DNA of 64,000 nt. Origin: Bacteroidales bacterium UBA3653 (GTDB lineage: Bacteria > Bacteroidota > Bacteroidia > Bacteroidales > Paludibacteraceae). Position 1 is the stretch's first letter; each line of letters starts with the position of its first letter. Shown here in pieces: positions 55,646-64,000 of the stretch. The notes below the pieces were generated by a model that was not told where the DNA came from, searched no databases, and saw only the letters and a list, made by a program, of their open reading frames with translations. The stretch lies in NCBI GenBank assembly GCA_002373505.1, contig DFKE01000014.1, positions 193,340-257,339 of the forward strand, given 5' to 3'. Made by a program: the position numbers and the translations under genes.

Positions 55646-57029
55646 ACGTTTTGCGTTCATAGGGTTTTCGTTGCTCGCGGTAATGTTGCTGTGGACAGCG
55701 TGCAAGGATGATGTAACCACCACAGGCGAGTCGATATTGGATGAAAACGACGCCATTATTGTATTGGCAGACACGTTTTCCATATCCTCCGCCGTAGACA
55801 GTTGCGATGCTATTATCTCCCAGGCTGATTCGTTCCTGTTGGGCGAGATAGAGACTGATTACGGTGTATTACGCGCCTCCGTGCTGACCCAACTGGCATG
55901 CCCGGAGGGATATACCTATCCCGAAGGATTCACGGTGGACTCGATATGCTTGTTCATGTACTATTCGAGTTGGGTGGGCGACGACAAGTCGCCTCTGGCT
56001 ATCAATGCCTATTTGATGGATAAGAATACCTTCCGATACAATAGTACCTACCCTACGGACCTGAATATCGACGACTATTGCACGCGTAACAAGAGTATCC
56101 TAACTAACCACAGGATCGTGGTGGCGTCCGAGAAACGCGACTCTATCCGCAACACGAACGGACAATATATCCCTATGGTACGTATGCGTGTGAACGACGA
56201 TTTCATGCAGGATTTCGCATCTATCACCAACTTTGAGAGCCAGGACAAATTCAATGAGCAGTTCAAGGGCCTGTTGCTGGAGACCTCATTCGGATCGGCA
56301 ACGATGCTGAATATCTCCGATGTGGCGCTGGGTGTGTTCTACCATTTCCAATACAACAAAGCAGGCAAAGACACGACCGTATCGGACATGAAGGCATTCT
56401 ATGCCAATTCAGAGGTTCGTACGGTGAACCAACTGGTTTACCGTGACAAGAAAGAATGGGTGGAAACGCTGCAGCAGGATTCCGACACCTATAATTATAT
56501 TATCGCGCCCGCGGGCGTATATACGCGTCTGCGCATACCGATGGAGCAGATCACGGACAAGATCTTCACCCGGACGGAGTTGAAACGCCCCTATGTGAAC
56601 AAAGCGGAGATCCGCGTGAGCGTAATGAATATGGATCCGGATAACAACGACCGGAACGACTGGTTGTTGCCCTCCAGCCATATGCTTCTGATCAAAGAGA
56701 AGAGCATGACCCGCTTCTTCAAGAACCGTGAGTTGCCGTCCGACACATGTGCGCTGCTGGGTCAGCTGACGCAAGGCGTTGACTCCGTAGGCGACGCGAT
56801 CTACTATTACAGTTATGACATGTCGGATTTTCTGACTAACCAGTTGCGCAAAGAGGAGAATGACTCCATTCTGAACATGTTGCTGGTACCGGTGACGATC
56901 AATACGACCACGACAAATACTTCGGCCAATGCTGTCACATCCGTCCGTCAGCAACAGACCATATCTGCCACCAAGATACGTTCCGCCAAGAACGGCATGA
57001 AGCTGGAGATCGTCTATAGCGGATTCTAA
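55638..57029 (+). CDS. DUF4270 lipoprotein
   Basis: The 463-residue product has a lipoprotein signal (MYKRFAFIGFSLLAVMLLWT-AC, Cys22) and a DUF4270 domain along the rest (CKDDVTTTGESIL, FLLGEIETDYGVLRASVLTQ, YIIAPAGVYTRLRIPMEQI, NKAEIRVSVMNMD). The family is specific to Bacteroidota and is found beside the GlgA-like gene in other members of the order, so the two may work together at the cell envelope. Function unknown. Confidence 0.88.
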   Translation: MYKRFAFIGFSLLAVMLLWTACKDDVTTTGESILDENDAIIVLADTFSISSAVDSCDAIISQADSFLLGEIETDYGVLRASVLTQLACPEGYTYPEGFTVDSICLFMYYSSWVGDDKSPLAINAYLMDKNTFRYNSTYPTDLNIDDYCTRNKSILTNHRIVVASEKRDSIRNTNGQYIPMVRMRVNDDFMQDFASITNFESQDKFNEQFKGLLLETSFGSATMLNISDVALGVFYHFQYNKAGKDTTVSDMKAFYANSEVRTVNQLVYRDKKEWVETLQQDSDTYNYIIAPAGVYTRLRIPMEQITDKIFTRTELKRPYVNKAEIRVSVMNMDPDNNDRNDWLLPSSHMLLIKEKSMTRFFKNRELPSDTCALLGQLTQGVDSVGDAIYYYSYDMSDFLTNQLRKEENDSILNMLLVPVTINTTTTNTSANAVTSVRQQQTISATKIRSAKNGMKLEIVYSGF

Positions 57030-57056
57030 GACGGCAGGTACACCTATCCACATAAT

Positions 57057-57092
57057 AAAACGCGGCTATTCATAACCGCGTTTTATTTTTAT
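57057..57092. terminator. Bidirectional terminator, DUF4270 / clpX
   Basis: AAAACGCGG pairs with CCGCGTTTT around CTATTCATAA, and is followed by TATTTTT on the plus strand. A-runs on the other side make it usable for the converging clpX transcript as well. Confidence 0.9.
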
Positions 57093-57119
57093 CATTAGCC
57101 CAACCCTATACCGGTCGGT

Positions 57120-58364
57120 TTATACGGCGTTCTGCATCCGATAGAGATCTATTCTCTCCAGTTTGCGGGAAGCATATTCTTTGGTGACCGTAAAGGTCTG
57201 CGGACCTATTTTCCTGTGGTTCGGCAGTTCGAACATCAGGTCGGTCATCACAGCTTCCATGAGTCCGCGCAGTCCGCGTGCTCCCAAGTTGTACTCCAGC
57301 GCCTTGTCCACGATATAATCCAAAGCTTCATCCTCGAACACCAGCGTTACATTATCCATCGCCAGCAGTTTCTGATACTGTTTGGTCAGGGCGTTCTTGG
57401 GTTGCGTGAGGATCGCGCGCAGCGCATCGTGGTCCAGCGGGTCGAGATGGGTCAGAACCGGCAGACGACCTATGATCTCAGGGATGAGACCGTAGGATTT
57501 GAGGTCCTGCGGAGCTATATACTGGATCAGGTTGTTCTTATCCAGATGCTCGGTCTCCTGTTGCGCCGTAAAGCCTATCACTTGCGTGTGGAGCCTCTGG
57601 GCTATCTTGCGCTCGATACCCTCGAACGCTCCGCCGCAGATGAACAGGATATTGGCGGTGTTGATATGTATAAACTCCTGGTCCGGATGTTTGCGTCCTC
57701 CTTGTGGCGGTACGTTCACTACCGACCCTTCGAGCATCTTGAGCAAAGCCTGCTGTACGCCCTCTCCGCTCACGTCGCGGGTGATGGACATATTCTCGCT
57801 TTTGCGTGAGATCTTGTCGATCTCATCGATAAAGACGATACCCTTCTCCGCTTTCCGCACGTCGTAGTTGGCGTCCTGCAGAAGCCGCACGAGGATGTTC
57901 TCCACGTCCTCTCCTACATATCCGGCCTGGGTAAGGGAAGTAGCGTCCGTGATAGCGAACGGCACCTTGAGCATCTTAGCTATCGTTCTTGCCAGAAGGG
58001 TTTTCCCCGTGCCGGTAGAACCGACAAGGAGGATATTGCTTTTCTCGATCTCTACGTCGTCATTGGTTATCTCCTGCAACAACCGTTTGTAGTGGTTATA
58101 TACAGCGACCGAGAGGAAGCGTTTTGCTTCCTCCTGGCCGATGACATATTGATCAAGAAAATCTTTGATCTTCTGCGGTGTAGGCAAGTTCTCAAAATCC
58201 AGGTCTTTAGCCGTGTTCCCCGCCTCTTTGGGCATGGCTGCCACCAGCTCGTGCCCCGCCTCTATACAATCCGTACAGATCAGTGCGCCTCCGATACCGG
58301 AGAACATGTTCGGTTTGCTTTCGCCGCAGAAAGAACAAGTATTCGGTTTACGCTCTTTAGCCAT
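57120..58364 (-). CDS. clpX: ATP-dependent Clp protease ATPase ClpX
   Basis: ClpX unfolds substrates, including ssrA-tagged ones, for ClpP. The 414-residue product (ATG 58364; two extra codons upstream are possible) has an N-terminal C4 zinc-binding domain (CSFCGESKPNMFSG...CTDC, about 8-37), Walker A GSTGTGKT (about 115), Walker B VFIDEIDKI (about 176) and ALLKMLEGSVVNVPPQGGRK. No clpP gene is adjacent. It lies 8 bp downstream of secDF and may be read from the same transcript. Confidence 0.96.
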   Translation of the reverse strand: MAKERKPNTCSFCGESKPNMFSGIGGALICTDCIEAGHELVAAMPKEAGNTAKDLDFENLPTPQKIKDFLDQYVIGQEEAKRFLSVAVYNHYKRLLQEITNDDVEIEKSNILLVGSTGTGKTLLARTIAKMLKVPFAITDATSLTQAGYVGEDVENILVRLLQDANYDVRKAEKGIVFIDEIDKISRKSENMSITRDVSGEGVQQALLKMLEGSVVNVPPQGGRKHPDQEFIHINTANILFICGGAFEGIERKIAQRLHTQVIGFTAQQETEHLDKNNLIQYIAPQDLKSYGLIPEIIGRLPVLTHLDPLDHDALRAILTQPKNALTKQYQKLLAMDNVTLVFEDEALDYIVDKALEYNLGARGLRGLMEAVMTDLMFELPNHRKIGPQTFTVTKEYASRKLERIDLYRMQNAV

Positions 58365-58378
58365 TACCAAGCGTTTCC

Positions 58379-61300
58379 TTATTTTTTATCCGCTGCTTTT
58401 TTCTCAGCACGACGTGCTTGCGCCAACTGGATGTCGTAAGCAATCGGCGAAGCGATGAACACAGATGAATAGGTACCTACAATCACACCTACCAAGAGTG
58501 CGAATACGAAGCCCTGGATGGTCTCGCCACCGAAGATAAAGATAGCAAGGAGGACAACGAAGGTACTCATAGAGGTCGAGAAGGTACGGCTGAGCGTATT
58601 ATTCAATGCGTCGTTGATATTCACCTTGCGGTCGCGTTTGGGATAGAGGCTGTTGTACTCGCGCACACGGTCGAAGATAACCACGGTATCGTTGATAGAG
58701 TAACCGATGACGGTCAGGATAGCAGCGATGAAGGCTTGGTCAATCTCCATGGAGAAAGGCATAATCTTCCAGAGGATAGCGTAGAGGCCCAGCACAAGCA
58801 CTGTATCGTGCGCCAAGGCTACCAATGCGCCTACCGAGTAAGCGAAGTTACGGAACCGCAAGAGGATATAGAGGAAGATCACAACAAGCGCAGCAAGGAC
58901 TGCCCAGACAGCACTGGTAGTGATATCATCGGCGATAGCCGGACCTACTTTCTGGCTCTGCATGATACCTACAGCTGCGTTGGACTCAGTCGAACGGAAA
59001 TCATTGAAGGTTATATCCTCGCCCAAGAACGGTTTGCAACCCTCATAGAGCAGTGCCTCGATAGCCTCGTCAGCCTCAGCGGTCTCCTCGTGGATGCGGT
59101 AGTTGGTAGAGATACGAACCTGGTTAGCGTCGTTACCATAGGTAATCACATTGAGCGAGAAGAGCTCGCCGTCCTCCAGGGTAGCCGAGAAAGTCTTATC
59201 GAGGCTCTCGCGTACGTCCTGAGTATTGATATTCCGGTCGAAACGAACGACATAGTTACGTCCTCCGGAGAAGTCGATACCGAGGTTCAGTTTACCGAAG
59301 ATATGCGGTTCGAGACCGAGGATAGCGAAGATGACGAGCGCGCCGGAGAGGCAGTAAGCCCATTTGCGTGCATTGACGAAATCGAAATGTACGTTCTGGA
59401 GGAAGTTCTTCATCAGTTTGGTGGTGAAGGACAGTTCCTTTGCATTGTCCTTGCCGGCATAATCCTCGAGCAACAGACGTGTGATGAACACAGCGGTGAG
59501 GAACGAGGAGATAATACCGATCATATAGGTAACGGCGAAGCCCTTGATAGGACCGGTACCGAAGATAGCGAGGATGGCACCGGTGAGGAAGGATGTTACG
59601 TTCGCATCAATAATTGCGGTGATAGCGCCCTTGAAACCGTCTTCAATCGCTTTACGCATACCCTTGCCTCCGCGCAGTTCCTCACGGATACGCTCGTAGA
59701 TCAGCACGTTGGCATCCACGGCGGTACCCATCGTCAGGACGATACCGGCGATACCCGGCAGAGTCAGTACTGCGGAGAAGGAAGCAAGGATACCGAGCAG
59801 CAGGAATACGTTGCACAGCAATGCGGCATCGGCGATGAGACCCGGAATCCAGCCATAGTAGAACACCATGTAGATGAGGATCAGCACGAAGCCGAGCAGG
59901 AAGGACCACATACCGGCCTGGATAGCCTCACGACCCAGCGAAGGACCAACCACGCTCTCCTCGATGATACGGGCAGGAGCCGGCATCTTACCGGATTTGA
60001 GGGTGTTAGCCAAGTCCTTGGCCTCTTCTACGGTGAAGTTACCGGTGATCTGGCTGTTACCGCCGGAGATCTCATTCTGTACCGTCGGGAAAGAATAAAC
60101 ATATCCGTCGAGCACGATAGCAACCGATTTGCCGATATTGTCTTTAGTCAGACGCTGCCATGTCTTGGCACCCTCTGCGTTCATCGACATAGATACGTTA
60201 GCGTAAGCGCTGAACTGCGAGAAGTCCGCACGTGCGTCGGTGATCACGTCTCCTTCGAGTGATGCACGTCCGTCACGCTGCGCCTTCAGTGCAACGAGCT
60301 GGTAGTAACTGCCGGCTTCGTCGATAGCCTTAACGGTCCAGAAGAAACGTGCGTCGCGCGGAAGGATTGCTTTAGCAATCTGCGAGTTCAGCATAGCGTT
60401 TACTTTGGCGGTATCTACATAATGTACAGTACCGATCACCGGTCCGCGGTAAGCCTGTCCTGCCTGGTTTACAGACGGGTTGAGGATAGCGAAGAGCGGG
60501 TTGTTTTTCTTGTACTCGGCGAGTTGTGCAGCCTGATCAGCCTCTACAGCTGCGCTGTCGGCGTTGATGTTCTCAACGAGGTCAGCGATCTCATCCGATT
60601 CCGCTTTCGGAGCCTCAGCAGGTTTTACTTCCTCGGCTTTGGTCTCCTCTGCTGCTTCGGGAGCAGTAGCTGCGAAGTCACGATTTATCTGCGCGAGCAT
60701 AGGCAGCAGCTCGGAAGCCTCATAAGTCTCCCAGAACTCGAGGTTAGCAGATCCTTGGAGCAGTTTGCGGACACGCTCCGGCTCCTTGATACCCGGCAGC
60801 TCGATGAGGATACGTCCCGGTTGGGAGAGTTTCTGGATGTTGGGTTGAACGACACCGAAGCGGTCGATACGCGTACGGAGCACGTTGAAGGAGTTCTGGA
60901 TAGCTCCGTCCACTTCCTCGCGGATCACTTTCTCTACCTCGGCATTCGTGGAGTTCAGCGTCACTTTGTCTTTGAGTTCGAAAGTAGAGAAGATCGAAGC
61001 GAGTTGTCCGTTCGGGTCCACTTCGTTGAACGACTCGATGAAGAGCGTTACGAAATCAGCACCGCTTGATTTCTGTTTCTGTTTGGCGCGTGCGAGAGCC
61101 TCTTTGTAGTTCGGGGTCTCGTTGTGTCCGCTGAGGGCGTCGAGAATGTCCGGAACGGAAACCTCCATGGTCACGTTCATACCGCCCTTGAGGTCAAGAC
61201 CGAGGTTGATCTCTTTCTCGCGGCACTCCTTGAGCGTGTAGCCAAACCAAACTTTCTTTGTAGCAATAGAGTCCAGATAGAGGAACTCTTTTGCATCATC

Positions 61301-61423
61301 ACCTGCTGCATACTCTTTAGCTTTCTTGTCATAGTGGCTCGTTACCAGCGAGAACGACAGGTAAAAAGCGCAGACAAGTGCAAGGCAGACAGCCAAAATT
61401 CTAACAAGTCCTTTGTTTTGCAT
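58379..61423 (-). CDS. secDF: Protein translocase SecD/SecF fusion
   Basis: SecDF uses the proton motive force to pull proteins through SecYEG. The 1014-residue fusion has SecD (about 1-640) with first helix LVRILAVCLALVCAFYLSFS, LGLDLKGGMNVTMEV, a large periplasmic P1 head, VLIYERIREELRGG near residue 577, and SecF (about 665-1000) with LGIDFSGGRNYVVRF and ILTVIGYSINDTVVIFDRVR. A charged loop EAAEETKAEEVKPAEAPKAE near residue 260 lies in the periplasmic part. Fusion is normal in Bacteroidota. Promoter at 61519. Confidence 0.96.
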   Translation of the reverse strand: MQNKGLVRILAVCLALVCAFYLSFSLVTSHYDKKAKEYAAGDDAKEFLYLDSIATKKVWFGYTLKECREKEINLGLDLKGGMNVTMEVSVPDILDALSGHNETPNYKEALARAKQKQKSSGADFVTLFIESFNEVDPNGQLASIFSTFELKDKVTLNSTNAEVEKVIREEVDGAIQNSFNVLRTRIDRFGVVQPNIQKLSQPGRILIELPGIKEPERVRKLLQGSANLEFWETYEASELLPMLAQINRDFAATAPEAAEETKAEEVKPAEAPKAESDEIADLVENINADSAAVEADQAAQLAEYKKNNPLFAILNPSVNQAGQAYRGPVIGTVHYVDTAKVNAMLNSQIAKAILPRDARFFWTVKAIDEAGSYYQLVALKAQRDGRASLEGDVITDARADFSQFSAYANVSMSMNAEGAKTWQRLTKDNIGKSVAIVLDGYVYSFPTVQNEISGGNSQITGNFTVEEAKDLANTLKSGKMPAPARIIEESVVGPSLGREAIQAGMWSFLLGFVLILIYMVFYYGWIPGLIADAALLCNVFLLLGILASFSAVLTLPGIAGIVLTMGTAVDANVLIYERIREELRGGKGMRKAIEDGFKGAITAIIDANVTSFLTGAILAIFGTGPIKGFAVTYMIGIISSFLTAVFITRLLLEDYAGKDNAKELSFTTKLMKNFLQNVHFDFVNARKWAYCLSGALVIFAILGLEPHIFGKLNLGIDFSGGRNYVVRFDRNINTQDVRESLDKTFSATLEDGELFSLNVITYGNDANQVRISTNYRIHEETAEADEAIEALLYEGCKPFLGEDITFNDFRSTESNAAVGIMQSQKVGPAIADDITTSAVWAVLAALVVIFLYILLRFRNFAYSVGALVALAHDTVLVLGLYAILWKIMPFSMEIDQAFIAAILTVIGYSINDTVVIFDRVREYNSLYPKRDRKVNINDALNNTLSRTFSTSMSTFVVLLAIFIFGGETIQGFVFALLVGVIVGTYSSVFIASPIAYDIQLAQARRAEKKAADKK

Positions 61424-61518
61424 AGTTGTTTTATTTATTTTAAGTTTTCGAGTTATCTGTTACTTTGTTTCTTGTGCTTCCGCGCGTGTATGTCCGTGCA
61501 CGCAACATAAAAAGCGTG

Positions 61519-61526
61519 CAAAGGTA
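61519..61526 (-). promoter_or_regulatory. -7 box for secDF-clpX
   Basis: TACCTTTG on the minus strand, preceded by AAAAAAGCAG, lies 95 bp before the secDF ATG. Confidence 0.7.
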
Positions 61527-61546
61527 CTGCTTTTTTTTCAATTATG

Positions 61547-61640
61547 CAAATAAAAAATGAAAAAATCGCCCCAAAGGACGTTTTTCCCTTCTTAAAGAGT
61601 CGTTCTTTCAGTCAAGAAACGGCTTATTTGTCTTTGGGGC
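61547..61640 (-). terminator. Long-range terminator overlapping lipoprotein stop
   Basis: On the minus strand GCCCCAAAG (61632-61640, inside the last codons) can pair with CTTTGGGGC (61568-61576), followed by GATTTTTTCATTTTTT. The 55-base loop contains a smaller stem-loop (GTTTCTT with AAGAAC). It should end transcription just before the secDF promoter. Confidence 0.55.
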
Positions 61641-62073
61641 TGAGGGTGAAGTTGACATCGAGCGTAGCCCGACCGCTATTCCAAGAACCGTCGCCACCCG
61701 TATATTTCACTTCGGTGATAATACTATCCGACTGATATTCTCCGGTGGTGTCGTTGACAATAACTTTATGGTATGGCAGCGGGATATCCCCTTGATATAA
61801 TTTATACACATTGCCCTCCGCATCCGTATATAAAGTATCAGCCCATCTCTCCCAATACATCGTTCCGGCTCCGTCTTTCCATCCGCCTTGCTGTACCACT
61901 TGTACACCTTCCAACGACTCATTGGCTTCGTTGGAGACATGACTTTTGAAAACCAGATCACCCGTAGGTGTGCCATACATGCCACTTCTGCTCGAGTCAT
62001 CGCACCCATAGCCTAACATCCCTACAAACGCCCCCAGCAGGACATTCATCCAAATTTTCAGTTTCGTTTTCAT
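61624..62073 (-). CDS. Radical-SAM-associated putative lipoprotein family
   Basis: The 149-residue product starts MKTKLKIWMNVLLGAFVGML and has a lipobox cysteine in GYGCDD. It then carries MYGTPTGDLVFKSHVSNEAN and a carboxypeptidase-regulatory-like beta-domain (GVQVVQ, TDAEGNVY, IVNDTTGEYQSDSI). This pattern resembles the short Bacteroidales lipoproteins encoded beside a radical SAM enzyme (YGMP-type motif). No radical SAM gene is adjacent here, so it is an orphan or the partner lies elsewhere. A possible weak promoter (CCTTTG, minus strand) is near 62104. Confidence 0.65.
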   Translation of the reverse strand: MKTKLKIWMNVLLGAFVGMLGYGCDDSSRSGMYGTPTGDLVFKSHVSNEANESLEGVQVVQQGGWKDGAGTMYWERWADTLYTDAEGNVYKLYQGDIPLPYHKVIVNDTTGEYQSDSIITEVKYTGGDGSWNSGRATLDVNFTLSPKDK

Positions 62074-62185
62074 AATAACAGGTTTTTAATTTGAAGTCCG
62101 GTGCAAAGGTTCGTTTTTTTTGTGATATGTACAAATTATATACTTGGGAAAGTAGTTGGGAAAATCTTTGTATGTGTCGCGCGGA

Positions 62186-63103
62186 TTAGGGAATAGTGAA
62201 ACGGAGGTTGATGTCATAGAATTGTGTTGTCCCATAACTGTCCTTTGCATATCCACCATCCACTCTTACGGAATTGTAACCTCTTTCACATGGATATAAG
62301 ACGCCTTTCCCTCCGTTGGCATCCGGGTCACTACAATAGGTACCGCCATAGATGTAGTATTGTTTGGAGTTTTCTCTATAAATCCAAGTGATTGTGGTGG
62401 TTTTGCCATCCACCCATTGTGCGTAAGATGAATAGTCCACGCCCGGTCCGATAGCCTTTACGGTTGCTGTCACTTGTCCTTCTGTCTGGGTGGTAGAGCC
62501 TCCATTTCCTGTTCCACCTCCTCCGCCGGTACTGCCGGTATATGGACGACCATCATAGTAGATTTTATCAGAGGATGGATAGTTATAAATTTGTTTTACT
62601 TCCCATGTCACGGAAGAATTAAATCTATCAACATGGTAGTAATAATCATCTTCCGAAACTGTTTGATATAAATTATCTCCATACTCATCTCCGAACTCCA
62701 ATACGTAACATCCGACTATGTAATAATCATTTTCTGTATTTGAATAGAAAAGATGTACTTTTTCCTCCCTGCCGTCATCGTACACCAGGTTGTATGTAAC
62801 AAAATCCTTGGAATAATTACGGACATAGTGTCCGGTGGAGGATTCTTGTAGGGAGAAAGAGTCATTATTTTCGTCTACATCGGCATATAGGCCGGCATCA
62901 TTATAATACAATTTTGTTTCATAGGACCCATCTGAAGCAAAATTATAATATCTTATCCACCCTCCCCATAATGCTTCCGCTCTCCACGATGTAGATTCTA
63001 AATAACGATAGTCTCTGTACGGTGCATTTTTGTACTTTTTTTCACAAGAAATAAGCGAGCACGCTACCACTATGGCCAATAAAAATGAGTAAATATTTTT
63101 CAT
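62186..63103 (-). CDS. Two-domain lipoprotein of unknown function
   Basis: From the ATG at 63103 the product has 305 residues with a lipoprotein signal (MKNIYSFLLAIVVACSLIS-C). The N-terminal domain (about 25-185) is tyrosine- and aspartate-rich (YLESTSWRAEALWGGWIRYY, YYIVGCYVLEFGDEYGD). A glycine/threonine linker (STGGGGGTGNGGSTTQTEG, about 195-213) leads to a second beta-rich domain (GQVTATVKAIGPGVDYSSYA to the end INLRFTIP). The second domain has two cysteines that could form a disulphide. I do not recognise a family. Its own promoter is at 63131. Confidence 0.75.
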   Translation of the reverse strand: MKNIYSFLLAIVVACSLISCEKKYKNAPYRDYRYLESTSWRAEALWGGWIRYYNFASDGSYETKLYYNDAGLYADVDENNDSFSLQESSTGHYVRNYSKDFVTYNLVYDDGREEKVHLFYSNTENDYYIVGCYVLEFGDEYGDNLYQTVSEDDYYYHVDRFNSSVTWEVKQIYNYPSSDKIYYDGRPYTGSTGGGGGTGNGGSTTQTEGQVTATVKAIGPGVDYSSYAQWVDGKTTTITWIYRENSKQYYIYGGTYCSDPDANGGKGVLYPCERGYNSVRVDGGYAKDSYGTTQFYDINLRFTIP

Positions 63104-63130
63104 AATATATATAATATTTAGTTTCGGGTG

Positions 63131-63138
63131 CAAAATTA
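63131..63138 (-). promoter_or_regulatory. -7 box for the two-domain lipoprotein
   Basis: TAATTTTG on the minus strand followed by CACCC lies 27 bp before the ATG at 63103. Confidence 0.7.
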
Positions 63139-63205
63139 CATAAAAAAAATGACATATGCAAATGCATATGCCACTTTTCCGTTTTTTTATGCTGTTAAAC
63201 GAATT

Positions 63206-64000
63206 TTAGAGTTGCGGACCAGCAGCAACGAGTGCCTTTCCTGCTTCGTTCGACGTATATTTGTCGAAGTTCTTGATAAAGCGTGCAGCCAGGTCTTTAG
63301 CTTTAACCTCCCACTCGGCAGCGTCCTTGTAGGTGTCGCGCGGATCAAGGATAGCAGGATCTACGCCCGGCAGAGCTGTCGGAACCTCGAAGTTGAAGTA
63401 CGGGATCTTCTTCGTCGGAGCGGTGAGGATGTCGCCGCCGAGGATAGCGTCGATGATACCGCGTGTGTCACGGATGGAGATACGTTTGCCGGTACCGTTC
63501 CAGCCGGTGTTAACGAGGTATGCCTTCGCGCCGGATTTCTCCATACGTTTAACCAGCTCCTCTGCGTATTTGGTAGGATGGAGCTCCAGGAACGCCTGGC
63601 CGAAGCAAGCGGAGAAGGTAGGAGTCGGCTCGGTGATGCCGCGCTCGGTACCTGCCAGCTTAGCGGTGAAGCCGCTCAGGAAGTAGTACTTCGTCTGCTC
63701 CGGAGTCAAGATAGATACAGGAGGCAGTACGCCGAAGGCGTCAGCGCTCAGGAAGATCACGTTCTTGGCTGCAGGACCTGCAGAGATAGGACGAACGATC
63801 TTCTCGATGTGGTTGATAGGATACGATACGCGGGTGTTCTCGGTCACGCTCTTGTCTGCGAAATCGATCTTGCCGTTCTCGTCCACGGTTACGTTCTCCA
63901 GGAGAGCGTTGCGGCGGATAGCGTTGTAGATGTCCGGCTCGGACTCTTTGTCGAGGTTGATAACCTTGGCATAGCATCCGCCCTCAAGGTTGAATACGCC
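63206..64000 (-). CDS. pckA: Phosphoenolpyruvate carboxykinase (ATP), partial
   Basis: PckA interconverts oxaloacetate and phosphoenolpyruvate; in anaerobic Bacteroidales it often works in the CO2-fixing direction. The window holds the C-terminal 264 residues, from GVFNLEGGCYAKVINLDKES through FLSADAFGVLPPVSILTP, FSACFGQAFLELHP and NTGWNGTGKRISI to the end AAGPQL. The N-terminal half with the P-loop is beyond 64000. The assignment to the ATP form rests on EGGCYAK and the following segments. Confidence 0.95.
   Translation of the reverse strand, partial: GVFNLEGGCYAKVINLDKESEPDIYNAIRRNALLENVTVDENGKIDFADKSVTENTRVSYPINHIEKIVRPISAGPAAKNVIFLSADAFGVLPPVSILTPEQTKYYFLSGFTAKLAGTERGITEPTPTFSACFGQAFLELHPTKYAEELVKRMEKSGAKAYLVNTGWNGTGKRISIRDTRGIIDAILGGDILTAPTKKIPYFNFEVPTALPGVDPAILDPRDTYKDAAEWEVKAKDLAARFIKNFDKYTSNEAGKALVAAGPQL

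Noticed and set aside
57030..57119. Small RNA between DUF4270 and clpX
   Set aside because: The only structure is a simple terminator hairpin shared by the converging genes.
58736..60262. 508-codon plus-strand frame opposite secDF
   Set aside because: It is antisense to a clear SecDF gene with intact motifs; no promoter and no recognisable protein.

Overview
The window is a piece of a Bacteroidales (Bacteroidota) chromosome. Four things support this: promoters of the TAnnTTTG type placed before A/T-rich starts, families found mainly in this phylum (DUF4270, DUF4294, DUF5606, PorX, a fused SecDF, DUF3244-like proteins, the radical-SAM-associated lipoprotein family), the gene order panC / glycogen-synthase-like / DUF4270, and str and S10 ribosomal operons joined without tuf. 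I cannot name the genus. The N-acetylhexosamine-kinase-like gene and the secreted glycan-binding proteins would fit a gut or mucosal lifestyle, but that is inference. No transposase, tRNA, rRNA or CRISPR array was recognised. Layout: 1-10.1 kb is the minus-strand ribosomal superoperon, read rpsL-rpsG-fusA-rpsJ-rplC-rplD-rplW-rplB-rpsS-rplV-rpsC-rplP-rpmC-rpsQ-rplN-rplX-rplE-rpsN (cut by the window edge). 10.0-10.85 kb is a repeat-rich gap. 10.85-17.34 kb holds two very large secreted proteins with a 46-residue glycine-rich peptide gene between them. 17.34-21.2 kb is a minus-strand four-gene operon: DUF4874/DUF4832 secreted protein, HAD phosphatase, NahK-like sugar 1-kinase, CBM9-like protein. 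21.4-39.1 kb is housekeeping: proS, MATE exporter, Mrp, CPBP protease, zinc-ribbon/Nif3 pair, trpB2, CNNM/HlyC-type protein, smpB, gpmI, rhomboid, HU, adk, obgE, ClC. 39.1-43.5 kb is partly AT-rich and carries a TPR/HTH lipoprotein regulator, a DUF3244-like or T9SS-CTD-like small protein, a papain-like lipoprotein and an outer-membrane barrel. 43.5-45.5 kb is a DUF1016 PD-(D/E)XK nuclease gene flanked by perfect 163-bp direct repeats and 11-bp minisatellites. 45.5-46.3 kb is a tandem pair of small lipoproteins. 46.4-52.6 kb carries a PASTA protein, an RluA synthase, porX (type IX secretion regulator), an EEP-family protein and a zinc-peptidase lipoprotein. 52.5-58.4 kb has pdxB, panC, a GlgA-like domain protein, a DUF4270 lipoprotein and clpX. 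58.4-64 kb has secDF, two lipoproteins and a partial pckA. Cross-cutting themes: (i) three secreted proteins share a short C-terminal motif, and the T9SS regulator porX lies in the same window; (ii) divergent promoter pairs have outer spacings of 48, 69 or 90 bp, steps of 21 bp, and two of the 69-bp units are about 86% identical; (iii) 7-11-bp tandem repeats, different at almost every locus, sit in gene junctions, often supply stop or start codons, and also lie inside trpB, mrp and the RluA gene; (iv) a GC-rich palindromic element has entered at least four genes. The strongest candidates for something undescribed are the repeat-flanked DUF1016 locus, the AT-rich regulator/protease cassette, the shared C-terminal motif and the spacing-quantised divergent promoters.
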